The position numbers and the translations under genes were made by a program. Positions 40,501-50,935 of a DNA stretch of 64,000 nt are shown here, piece after piece. This stretch comes from Leptasterias polaris. Lineage: Eukaryota; Echinodermata; Asteroidea; Forcipulatida; Asteriidae. The stretch covers positions 1,054,001 to 1,118,000 of the forward strand of contig JAZGTN010000163.1 in NCBI GenBank assembly GCA_037783415.1, written 5' to 3'. The notes under the pieces were generated by a model that had not been told where the DNA came from, made no database searches, and saw nothing but the letters and a program-made list of their open reading frames with translations. How positions within the stretch are numbered: position 1 is the first letter of the stretch; every line of letters begins with the position of its first letter.

Positions 40501-41089
40501 TGGATTCCAACAACTAATGGACCTCTACATTCAAAAGAGGAACTTTTTGCCAGTCAAAAGATCAAATTCAAGGCCGTTTTGATTGAACATTATGTCGATA
40601 TTTTAAAGGAAGGAACCAAAACATCCCGTACAGAAATAGAGACATCAGTTTTTCTCAAAATGATATCACGGGGCCCAATTTCAGGGCCCTGCTTCTCGTA
40701 AGTTTAGAATTTTGGGACAAGCAGAGCCATGAAATTGGGCCCGGATGTTTTCAATGTTGACAAATTTTGCACTAGAAGGATATCGAATGTCAGGTTACGT
40801 GGTAATTTTCCCCCTATTCATCACATGAGGACTATATCTACATTCACAAAATTGAAATGTTCATCTGCCTCTTTTACGTTAATCTATCATGATAATAATA
40901 ATAATAATAATAATATGGATTTATATCGCGCTTTATCACACCCAAGGGCGTCTCATCGGTATAATTATTATGTAAACTTCACAAAAGCAATGCTTCAACG
41001 TGTGCACCACCGGTGCTGTGTTTTATGTGTTTGCAGCAGCTTGCAAAACAACATACTGGAATTTCGTTTGTCCACATGACATGCGTGAT
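37501..41089. other. Intergenic, AT-rich, no gene seen
   Basis: Contains a G run at about 38839-38859, a (CT)n tract at 38936-38954, a foldback MITE at 39425-39600 with GGGCCCACTTTCATAGA / TCTATGAAATTGGGCTC ends, a transposon-like terminus ACAGGGTGGTGCAAAAAGAA at 39704, and an (ATA)n microsatellite at 40891-40915. Confidence 0.5.
40671..40744. repeat. Small foldback element
   Basis: The ends GGGGCCCAATTTCA and TGAAATTGGGCCCGG are inverted, 74 bp in total. The GCTTAGCAGAGCCATGAAATTGGGCCC-type end recurs at 17035-17060 and 39580. Confidence 0.7.
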
Positions 41090-41129
41090 GTTTTCCCAAA
41101 TCACCATGACCATATAAGGGCATTTCTTT

Positions 41130-41628
41130 TGTCAGTATGCAGATGAGCGAACGATAATTAGCCAATCAAAATCACTGCCAACGATTGACCAATAACCAAC
41201 ACATTATTCGTGGTCTTTGCGCTGTCCCCATAATTTCACTAAAAATACACACTGCGTAGTAACAAAAAATAGTCCGCAAAGTATCTTCAAATTCACTTAA
41301 ACTTTGTTAAAAACTAAAAGGATTCGTTTTTTGGGTAGAACTTTACTTAACAACTTATTCTCTAGCAATTTCGTTAACTGTCGTCGCTCAAACAGGCGAA
41401 AATCTGAGATAGTTTGGAGAGATTTGTAAACAAGTGCTTTTGAGTACTGCATAACTCAAGGTTTGTCACGTTGTGTATGCCGCCATCTTCTTCAATTTGA
41501 GCAGACAACATAAAATGCTGTTTAAAGTTTTGTTACCGATAAGTTTAATTTGCATTTACACCTTAAACCGTTCCAGTTTAGCTGCCACAGTCTTTTCATA
41601 ATGGTTTATATTCACTGAAGGTCAGAAG
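41130..41628 (+). promoter_or_regulatory. Candidate promoter and 5'-UTR exon of an unidentified gene
   Basis: CCAAT boxes at 41162-41166 and 41189-41193, then a YY1-like GCCGCCATCTTC at 41479-41490. A possible noncoding first exon ends at 41628 before the donor GTAAGA. The spacing resembles TATA-less invertebrate promoters. No downstream coding exon was found among the transposons, so this is only a suggestion. Confidence 0.3.
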
Positions 41629-43635
41629 GTAAGAACTAACATTAGTTTGTATTTAACCTTTGTCAATGTAAGTTTGTCTTTTTTTATGAGGTTACGAAAA
41701 ATAAAAGATGGTTTGTGTCGTGCCGTCATGGCCAAGTCGTTGAACTCGTTACATGGTTAGAACAGGTCTATTTGGGGCAAACCGTTTTCATTTGAGTCAC
41801 CTCGGCCTATGAGTAAAACATCATTTCATTAATGATACTTTGCTTTCCACTATAAATTAATAACAGCATAAACATTTACAATAATTATTAAGTCAAAAAA
41901 TACATGTCGTTCATTTATACCGGTAATACAGCATAAAAGAAAAAGATAATTTAGGTCACAGTACATGTAAATGCAAAGTTTTTCATTATCAAACGTATTT
42001 CAGCAAACAAGATGATGGAAGCACTAAGACTAGGCCCTAACTAAAGAGTAAAACATCAAAATGTGCATGAGCTTTGTAGCAACATGAACTTTATGATCAG
42101 ATGCAATGAAAGGACAGTCCAAGTACAGTCATGACAATCTTGCTATACCAAACTCAAGGTGGGATGTTGCTTTGTTTTGCCCGTGAGTGTCGAGAGACAT
42201 TCCCTCCCGGTGCCAGCTCGACGTCTATCGCTACTTGTCCCGCTGTATTTTGCCTTTCAAGCCGATTTGCTGACACCAAGGCCTACTATAATATTATAAA
42301 CAGTGTTGTTTGTAGTCACCTGTGTCGAGTCCGAGTCCGAGTCTAAGTCACTTGGGTCGAGTCCGAGTCCGAGTCCCGAGTCACTTGGTCCGAGGGGGAG
42401 TCCGAGTCACGAGTCACTTGGTCCGAGTCCGAGTCCGAGTCACGAGTCACTTGTTTAAATATTGATTGCAAACCAAATGTCGTAAAATAAGAATTGGAAA
42501 TGACAAAATAAAACACATTTATTTTAAACAAAGTTCTGTTAAAGTTTTTGTTAAAGTTGGTATAACCAAAAGAAACAATACGGGGCGGAACGGCAGATGC
42601 CATGATTACAAAAATGTTGTACTACTTTTTACTTGTGACGTGACCAAACTTGACGTCGTGTGTGTGTGTCGACCATGTGTAGAAACTGGTGCAAACAACA
42701 CACAGCAATCACAGTGCAATATGCAGGCTGTGTTTTACAGGTACCAGACATGCCATTTCCCTGGTAATATGCATCAAGCACAAACAGTGGCTATGGTGTT
42801 AACGTTGACAGAATACCAGCATAATACTGGTGTCGTGCATCCCAGTGTTATTATGCGTATTGAACATACGAATCGAACATACACGCGCTGTACGTAGATG
42901 GCCATCTACACAATAATCACGAACACTATTACTTGCAACACCATACGACAGTGTACTTATATTGGGTGCGTTCGATTAGCTTCCCCGGGTCGACCCCGGT
43001 TTGCTCATCCGGGTGAGCCCCTGACCATGAGCTAATCGAACGCCAACTTCCCCCAGCATTCACACCGATGCATCTTGGGACAGCCGACCGGAACTACTTC
43101 CATTTTGTGCCGTATGTCCGATACTTTCCGTGGATTCACGAAAACATCGTAAAATAATTATTCTCAAGGTAAAACTGCAACGTTAAACAATTTGTACAAC
43201 CCCACAGTGGGTGCGTTCGATTATCTTCCCCGGGTCGACCCCGGTCTGCTCATCCGGGTGAGCCCCTAACCATGAGCTAATCGAACGCCAACTTCCCCCC
43301 GCAGCATTCACACCGGCCCGATGCATCTTGGGACAGCCGACCGGAACTACTTCCATTTTGTGCCGTATGTCCGATACTTTCCGTGGATTCACGAAAACAT
43401 CGTAAAATAATTATTCTCAAGGTAAAACTGCAACATTAAACAATTTGTACAACCCCACAGTGATACAAAGGTACCCGGCTTCGAATAAAAAATACTTATT
43501 GCTCACAAAAACGCTGTTGTATTGCGAAAATGTGTGTCAAACTTCCTAAAAATGTCCCGCTGAATTACAAACAAAATGACCCGCTCCACAAGCAAGGCAC
43601 TTGGGGCTGACCCGGGTGAGCCCCGCGAATGACGT

Positions 43636-44603
43636 TGTAGTGAAATTCCATTAACAGCTGTTGCCTTCCCCTTTTGTGTAACTGTACTTGGAATGTCAAC
43701 TGTGAATAATCACAATGGACTCTCTACTTTAGCTAGGAAGAGCCCCAAAACCCCAAGTGTTTTTTTTTTTTTTTTTTTTTTTAATGAGATGTCGCCCAAC
43801 TCACAAGGCCACGGACGGCCACTCAAGGTGAGGGCTACACATAACTGATTTGGGCCATCGACCCAAATCAATTGACACCAGGGGCACGTTGCCTCCTACT
43901 CCTGGGGCTGAAACAGGGTTACCCCCTTCACAGTCCTTAAGGATGTAGGCATGGGTATCATCCACTAGGAGCCTGTCTGGTAGAGCAGAATGCACTACCT
44001 TCCCAACTTTTTCGAAGCAATTATGGTTAAGTGCCTTGCTCAGGGGCACAAGTGTCATGACCGGGTATCGAACCCACACTCTCTGCTGAAAACACCAGAG
44101 CTTAGGTCCGGTGACCTAGACCGCTCGGCCACGACACGCCACAAAAAGGCATTTAGTTATATAAAGGCATTTAGTTAACTTCTTTTGTGTATGCTTAGAG
44201 CATACCCTAATCCTTTAATTGTTGTACATAGGCATATAAAAACCCATGGAGGCAAAGACTCTCTCACTCTTCTCCAGCTTTCAAGAGAGACAAGTTAGCT
44301 CCTCATGTTAGCTCGTTATACCTTATTTAGGGTTAGTATTTAGATGGTCGTCCAAAGGCCGGTTGGGAACTGAATTGGCAGTAAATCACTCCTAGACAGC
44401 AACCTTCTGGCTTGAGGACACCATAGTCTTTTAGGTATTTTCTCTAGGCATAATTACTATAGATAAGTTTGTAAATAAATTAAACCACATTATTTTACTG
44501 GAGTGTAACGGACCAGCGTAATAACATCGTCAACAGGAGGCCAGTTAGTCACCCAAGACGCAGAAGTAGGGTAAGAATAATTAAAGTAACCATTCACCCT
44601 ATA
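43636..44603 (+). repeat. 5' LTR (interrupted by a SINE)
   Basis: Starts TGTAGTGAAATTCC and ends ACCCTATA. It is 968 bp against 557 bp for the 3' LTR, because of an antisense SINE of about 380 bp plus a duplicated GGCATTTAGTTA. TATAAA at 44235-44240 is a likely promoter; AATAAA near 44473 is a likely poly(A) signal. Outside the insert only about nine positions differ from the 3' LTR. Confidence 0.88.
43759..44141 (-). repeat. tRNA-derived SINE inserted in the 5' LTR
   Basis: Read on the minus strand: head GTCGTGGCCGAGCGGTCTAG with B box GGGTTCGATACCC, a body of about 280 bp, then a poly(A) tail of about 24 nt (the T run at 43759-43782). It is absent from the 3' LTR, so it arrived after the retrotransposon. 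Confidence 0.85.
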
Positions 44604-44605
44604 AC

Positions 44606-44622
44606 TGGTGATCCCAACATTC
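44606..44622 (+). promoter_or_regulatory. Primer binding site, tRNA-Trp type
   Basis: TGGTGATCCCAAC starts two bases after the 5' LTR, the usual retroelement spacing. It matches the 3' end complement of tRNA-Trp with one or two differences. Confidence 0.65.
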
Positions 44623-44687
44623 AAACTAAATTGTACCTGTATATTTATTAACTGTAGTCATAAGGAAGAAATATTCTTCACTAATAA

Positions 44688-44924
44688 TTGGTGATGATTC
44701 GATGTTTATTTCTGGCCGATTCTAGAGCACATAATTTTAATAAGTATCCTAAGTTACCAGATTGTTCATTCACTGTTGATATAATTTCAATTCGTGGTGC
44801 TAAGATTTATAACCTTGTTGGTCCAGGCATTCGTAAACTCCACAGTTACAATACTTCTGATCAAATTATAGTAAGATTAGCCGCTGGAGTTAATGATTTA
44901 ACATTTGTTGATAAGTTTATTTAG
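44688..44924 (+). CDS. Small ORF upstream of gag with SGNH-hydrolase-like motifs
   Basis: A 78-aa frame between the primer site and gag, stopping 6 bp before the gag ATG. CLFLADSRAHNF resembles block I (Gly-Asp-Ser) of SGNH/GDSL hydrolases and RLAAGVNDLTF resembles block III (Gly-x-Asn-Asp). The later Asp-x-x-His block is not in this frame, so the domain is truncated or only partly kept. SGNH domains are known in some CR1 LINEs and Ngaro retroelements; in a Ty3/gypsy leader this would be unusual. A second ATG at 44694 is an equally likely start. The domain call rests on two short motifs. Confidence 0.4.
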   Translation: MVMIRCLFLADSRAHNFNKYPKLPDCSFTVDIISIRGAKIYNLVGPGIRKLHSYNTSDQIIVRLAAGVNDLTFVDKFI

Positions 44925-44930
44925 ATAATT

Positions 44931-45809
44931 ATGGCTAAACCACCCGAGACTTCAGTGCCACTGGCAGCCGTAAGTCTCAAATTACCACCTTTCTGGCCGA
45001 AAGATCCAACAATATGGTTCGCCCAAGTAGAGGCACAGTTCCAAACCAGAAATATTACTAGCCAATCTACTAAATTTGCTTATGTAGTATCGTCACTTCA
45101 ACCAGAAATTGCACAGGAAGTAAGAGATTTACTTACAGATCCCCCTACGGTTGATCAATATGATATAATAAAGTCGGAACTTATCAAACGCACTTCTGAA
45201 TCCGAGCAAAAACGACTACATCAATTGCTAATTTCTGAAGAGCTTGGCGATAAAAAGCCTTCCCAACTTCTTCGACGAATGAAGCAACTTCTAGGGGAAA
45301 ATAAACTAGAAAATAGTATTTTGAGACAATTGTTCCTGCAACGTTTGCCTCAAAACGTACACTTAATTCTAGCATCCTCAAGTGATGGTGTGGATCTTGA
45401 ACAATTAGCTGTAATAGCTGATAAAATTGTCGAAGTGGCATCCTCATCACCTGCAGTAGCCGCTTGCTCAGATACACCACCACAAGCAATTGAGGAAAAA
45501 ATTGGCAAATTGCAAGCACAAATTAACCAACTAACGACATTAGTGCAAGGCCTAGTTACAGGTAGCCAACAGAATAGGTATAGTCGTAGCAGAGATCGCT
45601 CTAAAGGGAATAAAAAGTACCGAAGTCCATCCAGGCAGTCTAGCGACGTGCCAGGGGCAGGTTCGGAATGTTGGTACCATTGGCGATTCGGAGACATAGC
45701 AACCAAATGTGTCAAACCATGTTCATATCATGAATCAAACTCAAATGGACTCAAACCATGTTCATATCATGAATCAAACTCAAATGGACTAACTAATGAG
45801 GGAAACTAA
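44931..45809 (+). CDS. gag: Gypsy Gag protein
   Basis: A 292-aa open frame, the capsid/nucleocapsid precursor. MAKPPETS then PPFWPKDPTIWFAQVEAQF is the usual start of CsRn1-type Gag. Residues 100-170 match the capsid C-terminal pattern (LLRRMKQLLGENK). An Arg/Ser-rich linker precedes CWYHWRFGDIATKCVKPC, a C-x2-H-x9-C-x3-C (CHCC) zinc motif rather than the usual CCHC. A 39-bp tandem duplication follows (45712-45750 and 45751-45789), repeating KPCSYHESNSNGL. Gag ends in a stop before the protease frame. No frameshift is seen within it. Confidence 0.85.
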   Translation: MAKPPETSVPLAAVSLKLPPFWPKDPTIWFAQVEAQFQTRNITSQSTKFAYVVSSLQPEIAQEVRDLLTDPPTVDQYDIIKSELIKRTSESEQKRLHQLLISEELGDKKPSQLLRRMKQLLGENKLENSILRQLFLQRLPQNVHLILASSSDGVDLEQLAVIADKIVEVASSSPAVAACSDTPPQAIEEKIGKLQAQINQLTTLVQGLVTGSQQNRYSRSRDRSKGNKKYRSPSRQSSDVPGAGSECWYHWRFGDIATKCVKPCSYHESNSNGLKPCSYHESNSNGLTNEGN

Positions 45810-45887
45810 AACGCCAGCATCTAGGGACGACGAGTTTGTCTGGCCAATCCAAAAGTCGTCTATTTTATGTAACCGACAAATTCACTG

Positions 45888-46427
45888 GTACTAAAATTTT
45901 TGATCGACACTGGTGCCGAAGTGAGTGTTTTACCACCTAGCATTAGGGATAAACAGAATAGTAGCCCATATACATTGCAGGCAGTTAATAAGACTCCAAT
46001 ATCAACTTACGGAGAAAGGTCAATGACTTTAGACATAGGTTTAAGGCGATCGTATAAATGGATTTTTATCATCGCATCCGTGCCTATACCAATACTCGGT
46101 GCAGATTTCCTAAGGCATTTCTCTTTAGCAGTCGATGTTAAAAATCGTAAACTAATCGATACAGTAACTGCATTAAACGTTTCAGGCTGCAAATCGTCAA
46201 TAGTTTCACCAAGCCCTGTATTTGCCATACCAGATAGCAATGGCGTCACTCTTTTACTTAGAGAGTATTCAGATATAACTCGGCCGAATTATCAAGAGCA
46301 TCCTGTAAAACACAATGTCACGCACCATATTACCACCACCACTGGCCCACCATCCCCCAGTGAATGCTGTACGTTCCAGACGATTGTCCTCGGACAAGTT
46401 ACATATTATAGCCAAAGCAGAATTTAA
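45888..46427 (+). pseudogene. pol: Gypsy protease region, frame broken
   Basis: LIDTGAEVSVLPP at about 45899 is the aspartic protease active site, and IPILGADFLRHF near 46087-46125 is the second conserved block. The frame is lost close to 46330. The protein continues toward RT in the frame of 46315-46521. No intact Gag-Pol junction remains. Confidence 0.8.
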
Positions 46428-47010
46428 TCACATGCTGAACTTGGGAATAATTCGTCCCTCAAAAAGCCCATGGTCTTCACCTTTGCACATGGTACCTAAG
46501 AAAACTGGTGATTGGAGTTGAGAAATGCTGCACAAACATTTCAAAGATTTATTGATCAGGTATTTATACGGCCTTGACTTTACCTATGCTTATATTGATG
46601 ATTTGTTGATTGCAAGTGAAAATGAGCAACAACATGAATATCATCTCAGGTTGCTTTTTGACCGTTTACGAGAATACGGAGTTGTAATCAACTCTAGTAA
46701 ATGTGAATTCAAAGTAACTAGTCTTGATTTCTTAGGCCACCATATTGACTGTCATGGTATCAAACCTTTGGAAAATAAGGTGAAGTTAATCCAAGATTTT
46801 CCAGTACCCAATTCACTCCGCAAATTGAGAGAATTTCTGGGATTGATAAATTTTTATCGACGTTTCATCCCACATTGTGCTGATATTTTGCAACCCTTGA
46901 CAGACATGCTGTCTTGCAAGTCAAAAAACAAAGCAATTTCACTTGCTGAATATGAATTGTCATCTTTCCAAAGAGCAAAATCTACTCTAGCAGAAGCTAC
47001 TCAGTGTTAG
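46315..47010 (+). pseudogene. pol: Gypsy reverse transcriptase with internal deletion
   Basis: The N-terminal fingers (HMLNLGIIRPSKSPWSSPLH then PKKTGDW) run directly, near 46515, into sequence of the LxNAxxTFQ type. The ~65-70 residues normally between these motifs, including the first catalytic Asp, are missing. A one-base shift follows near 46563. The second catalytic motif AYIDDLLIAS is present at about 46588, then the thumb/connection block FLGLINFYRRFIPH. Enzymatically dead. Confidence 0.85.
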
Positions 47011-47663
47011 TGCACCCAGCTGTAGACCTACCTCTATGTCTAATGGTAGATGCATCCAACCTTGCAGTTGGCGGTGTACTACAGCAATGTGAAAACAGCG
47101 TAATGAGACCAATTTCATTTTTCTCAAAACGTTTACAACCAGCAGAGACTAGTTACAGTACTTTTGGTCGTGAGTTGCTGGCTGTATATTTAGCCATACG
47201 CTATTTTAAGCATGCTTTGGAAGGTCGTCATTTCTATATTTTGACTGACCATAAGCCGCTTAATGCAAAGCCTGATAGATACTCGCCAAGAGAAGTACGT
47301 CATTTAGACTTTATTTCTCAGTTCAGTACAGACATCCGTTACATTAAGGGTAAATCAAACCTTGTAGCAGATGCTCTATCACGATATGTCAGTTTAGTTA
47401 CTCATTCTAGTCTTCCTGGTAGTGATGTGAATTTTGACCAAATCGCCCTTCAGCAAAAGACAGACCCAGAGCTATGTAAGCTACGTGAAGCGTCTAGTCT
47501 TCAATTTGAAGAGGTGCCTATTCTCACTTCACAGAATACCATAATTTGTGATACATCTACTGGACATCCACGTCCATACATCACACCAGAATTCAGACGT
47601 AACATTTTTGATTCGATACACAATTTCTATCTCATCCTGGTATTAGAGCAACACGGCGTCTAA
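47004..47663 (+). pseudogene. pol: Gypsy RNase H and start of integrase
   Basis: The RNase H acidic residues are all visible: VDAS, GRELLAVYLA, LTDHKPL and ADALSR. Then comes the integrase N-terminal region, whose His-His-Cys-Cys finger is cut by a frameshift near 47630. The join to the RT frame also needs a shift near 47004. Confidence 0.82.
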
Positions 47664-48729
47664 TTACTCAAAGATTCGTATGGCCATCAATTAACAAAGA
47701 TGTCAGAACTTGGACCAAACATTGTATTCAGTGTCAACGTGCCAAGGTACATCGTCACACAGTGACTCCGATATGTACCTTGCAACACCTGACGCTCGAT
47801 TTAGTCACGTACACATTGACATTGTTGGTCCTTTACCCCCATCCAATAGTTGTTGCTACTTACTTACATGCATAGACCGATTTACAAGGTGGCCTGAAGC
47901 AGTACCCATTCCTAACATTACAGCTGAAACTGTAGCAAAAGCATTTACTGAAAAATGGATAGCTACGTTTGGTGTACCCGCAATAATAACCACAGATAGA
48001 GGTAGACAGTTCGAATCAAACTTGTTCCAACAACTTTCACAATTAATAGGCAGCAAACACATTCGTACTACTGCGTACCATCCAGCAGCAAATGGATTAG
48101 TGGAACGTTTCCACCGACAACTTAAATCTGCTTTTAAAACGCAGAGCGAACCTAACAGATGGGCTGAATCACTTCCACTAATATTACTAAGTATCCGTCT
48201 ATCTCTAAAAGTTGATCTAGGTTGTAGCGTTGCTGAGTTAGTTTTTGGATCCACTCTTAGATTACCTGGTGAACTTTTAGTTCCTGTCAAAAATATTGAT
48301 AGTCTAGATCCAGCCAAGTATGTCGATCGTTTGCGTTGACAAATGTCTGAACTAAAACCACAATCTACAAGGCCTAATCAACGCACAAGTCATATTCATA
48401 CAGATTTACGTTCATGTACCCATGTGTTTGTACGCGTAGATTCTGTCAAGAAACCATTGCAACCACCTTACCAAGGCCCGTACCGTGTCATTGACAGAAA
48501 GAGTAAATTCTTTATTATCGAGAAAAGGGGCCAACAAGATTCAGTGAGCATTGATAGATTAAAGTTTGCTCATATTGACTCGGAGTCAATACCGACAACA
48601 ACCCCTAATGTTAAGAAACAACCACCAGCAACCAGTGCACCTGAAGTAAAACCAGAAAGAATTACTCGTTCTGGATGTCACGTTCGGTGGCCAAGTAGAT
48701 ATGTACATACTGTAGTAATTGATAAATGA
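47640..48729 (+). pseudogene. pol: Gypsy integrase, frameshifted with stop
   Basis: The zinc-finger half lies in another frame around 47640-47760. The catalytic core is in the frame of 47710-48339: [11 protein letters not shown] (first Asp), [10 protein letters not shown] (second Asp), [10 protein letters not shown] (Glu). A TGA at 48337-48339 interrupts it. The C-terminal region continues in frame to 48729 with PYQGPYRVIDR and SIDRLKFAHI, as usual for gypsy integrase tails. Confidence 0.82.
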
Positions 48730-48786
48730 AATTTTGTAATTAATTTTTGTGTATTATCGATCACTTTCTTGTGAAGTTGTCATCTT

Positions 48787-48799
48787 GGAAGGGGCTAGA
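48787..48799 (+). promoter_or_regulatory. Polypurine tract
   Basis: GGAAGGGGCTAGA directly precedes the 3' LTR, the expected site for plus-strand priming. Confidence 0.7.
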
Positions 48800-49356
48800 T
48801 GTAGTGAAATTCCATTAACAGCTGTTGCCTTCCCCTTTTGTGTAACTGTACTTGGAATGTCAACTGTGAATAATCACAATGGACTCTCTACTTTAGCTAG
48901 GAAGAGCCCAAAACCCCCAGGCATTTAGTTAACTTCTTTTGTGTATGCATAGAGCATACCCTAATCCTTTAATTGTTGTACATAGGCATATAAAAACCCA
49001 TGGAGGCAAAGACTCTCTCACTCTTCTCCAGCTTTCAAGAGAGACAAGTTACTCCTCATGTTAGCTAGTTATATCTTATTTAGGGTTAGTATTTAGATGG
49101 TCGTCCAAAGGCCGGTTTGGAACTGAATTGGCAGTAAATCACTCCTAGACAGCAACCTTCTGGCTTGAGGACACCATAGTCTTTTAGGTATTTTCTCTAG
49201 GCATAATTACTATAGATAAGTTTGTAAATAAATTAAACCACATTATTTGACTAGAGTGTAACGGACCAGCGTAATAACATCGTCAACAGGAGGCCAGTTA
49301 GTCACCCAAGACGCAGAAGTAGGGTAAGAATAATTAAAGTAACCATTCACCCTATA
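48800..49356 (+). repeat. 3' LTR
   Basis: 557 bp, TGTAGTG...CCCTATA. About 98% identical to the 5' LTR outside the SINE. The right flank is ACGT. Confidence 0.9.
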
Positions 49357-50391
49357 ACGTCAAAGCTATTCGAACGCACCGGGGGAAGACCTGGGTCGAC
49401 CTGGGGAAGCTAATCGAACGCACCCTACGATACAAAGGTACCCTACGATACAAAGGTACCCGGCTTCGAATAAAAAATACTTATTGCTCACAAAAACGCA
49501 GTTGTAATGGTGAAAATGTGTGTCAAACTTCCTAAAATGTCCCGCTGAATTACAAACAAAATGGTGGCCATTGAGAAAGTTTTTCGCCGTGACGTCATGA
49601 ACCAGGGGTAGCCCCAAGTGACCCGCTCCACAAGCAGGGCACTTGGGGCTGACCCGGGTGAGCCCCGCGAATGACGTCAAAGCTATTCGAACGCACCGGG
49701 GGAAGACCTGGGTCGACCCGGGAAAGCTAATCGAACGCACCCTTATTGTGCTAGACGTTAACTCCATGTGCACTCCGGGAATGACGATCGGATCATCAGA
49801 ATTGTTTTTATTATTTTAAAAAGGTTTTGTTTGTGAAAATACGTGACTCGAGTCACGAGTCCTCGGGGACAAGTCCGAGTCATGATAGTCGAGTCCGAGT
49901 CCGAGTATTTTGCAGACGTGACTCGAGTCAAGTCAGAGTCACCGAAATTGTGACTCGAGACGGATTCGAGTCCGAGTCCTGGACTCGAGTCATACAACAC
50001 TGAATAAACTCACCTCACTGACGGGATTAGATTATAGTTTTAAAGGATTTAGAGTAGATATTTTCAAGGGTTAAGATGAAGTGTTTACATCTTTGAAGAC
50101 CTCCATGATTATCCTAGATACCAGTATCACTATTTACTTATCGTTGTTGTCTACAGTGTCTAGATACGTTTATTCATCGTTGTCTGTTGTACTGTTGTTG
50201 TTGTTGTTGTTGAGTGTCGTACAAGAATACAGCGTCCACGAGTTGATGACAATGACCACTGGTCCACTGGTATGTGGACAGGTGCAAATGTGAAACAAAC
50301 TTGAAAACGAGCCAAGATTTCTAGGTGGTTACAATCACCATTTATTCTTAGACAAACGACACAGGAGACAAAATATTTTGTTTGTGACCTC

Positions 50392-50860
50392 ATGCCACAG
50401 CTTGAATTTGTTTTGATTCAGCCAGAAACAATTTCATACCGCATACCAATACTTTTGTATTCAGGGCAAACCGGCAAATTAAACATTTTTGAGTGGGGCA
50501 CACCAGACCCCCTAGGCACACCAGACCCCCTGGGCACAAATTGGGCACACCAGACCCGTTTGAAAGTTGGGCACACCAGACCCATGGGCACACCAGACCC
50601 ATTACACACACTTAAGTAGAAACGTGACTAAATGTCAAACTACTTGAAATTGCTGAGCAAACCGAACCCAGCCATTTGAGGCCATGTAGGCTACACATTC
50701 GTAAATGTGTGTATAAAGACTTTGGGCAAACCAGGCCAATAAAATATCAAATGAAAAAATTATTTCAATATCAATTCCAAAAGCCTGCAATGATTGATAA
50801 AGCACAATAATACGATTTTACACAATAAAACCAGAAAGGCCCACCGCTTGTACATACGGT
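50392..50860 (-). repeat. Long inverted repeat, left arm, with GGGCACACCAGACCC minisatellite
   Basis: Reverse complement of 58700-59220. Contains five or six units of GGGCACACCAGACCC, some spaced by CATTTGAAAGTT-like text. The frames on both strands are by-products of the repeat. Confidence 0.85.
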
Positions 50861-50935
50861 TGACTTTTAGGTTTTTCGCTGAACTTGATATCTCATAATT
50901 GAAAATGCCTCGTCCCAAAAGGCAGTCCAAGCGGC

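Larger units (their letters stand above)
43636..49356 (+). mobile_element. Ty3/gypsy LTR retrotransposon, CsRn1-like, defective
   Basis: Inserted with a 4-bp ACGT duplication (43632-43635 and 49357-49360). The empty site GCGAATGACGTCAAAGC survives at 49668-49684. Order: 5' LTR, primer site, small upstream ORF, gag, protease, RT, RNase H, integrase, PPT, 3' LTR. The CHCC Gag motif and Trp-type primer site fit the CsRn1 clade (established for that clade; assignment here is by eye). Pol is broken, so the copy cannot move by itself. Confidence 0.9.
42964..49741. mobile_element. TIR element with duplicated left end, split by the gypsy insertion
   Basis: The ends GGGTGCGTTCGATTAGCTTC and GAAAGCTAATCGAACGCACC are inverted and continue into CCCGGGTCGACCC. 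The left terminal ~245 bp is present twice in tandem (42964-43208 and 43209-43461). On the right side, about 49357-49433 and 49680-49741 are two copies of the right end. No transposase. The superfamily is unclear because the target duplication is not clean. Confidence 0.75.
42301..50002. mobile_element. hAT-like GAGTC element, copy 2, split by nested insertions
   Basis: Starts CAGTGTTGTTTGTAGTCACC and ends CATACAACACTG like copy 1 at 11350. The left part to 42963 and the right part from 49742 are collinear with copy 1, including GGCGGAACGGCAGATGCCAT and CGGGAATGACGATCGGATCA. The flanking 8-mers do not match, so the target duplication is lost or the ends have recombined. Confidence 0.8.

Noticed and set aside
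44931..48729. Active retrotransposon
   Set aside because: The LTRs look young, but the RT palm is deleted and there are several frameshifts and a stop. Gag alone is intact.
42301..50002. 8-bp target duplication for the outer hAT-like copy
   Set aside because: The flanks ATTATAAA and AATAAACT do not match, so no duplication is claimed, unlike copy 1.
50390..50619. Cys/Gly/Val-rich small proteins
   Set aside because: Translations of the GGGCACACCAGACCC minisatellite, equally open on both strands. The same applies at 58972-59274 and at 59487-59811 (CCTCGTG units).
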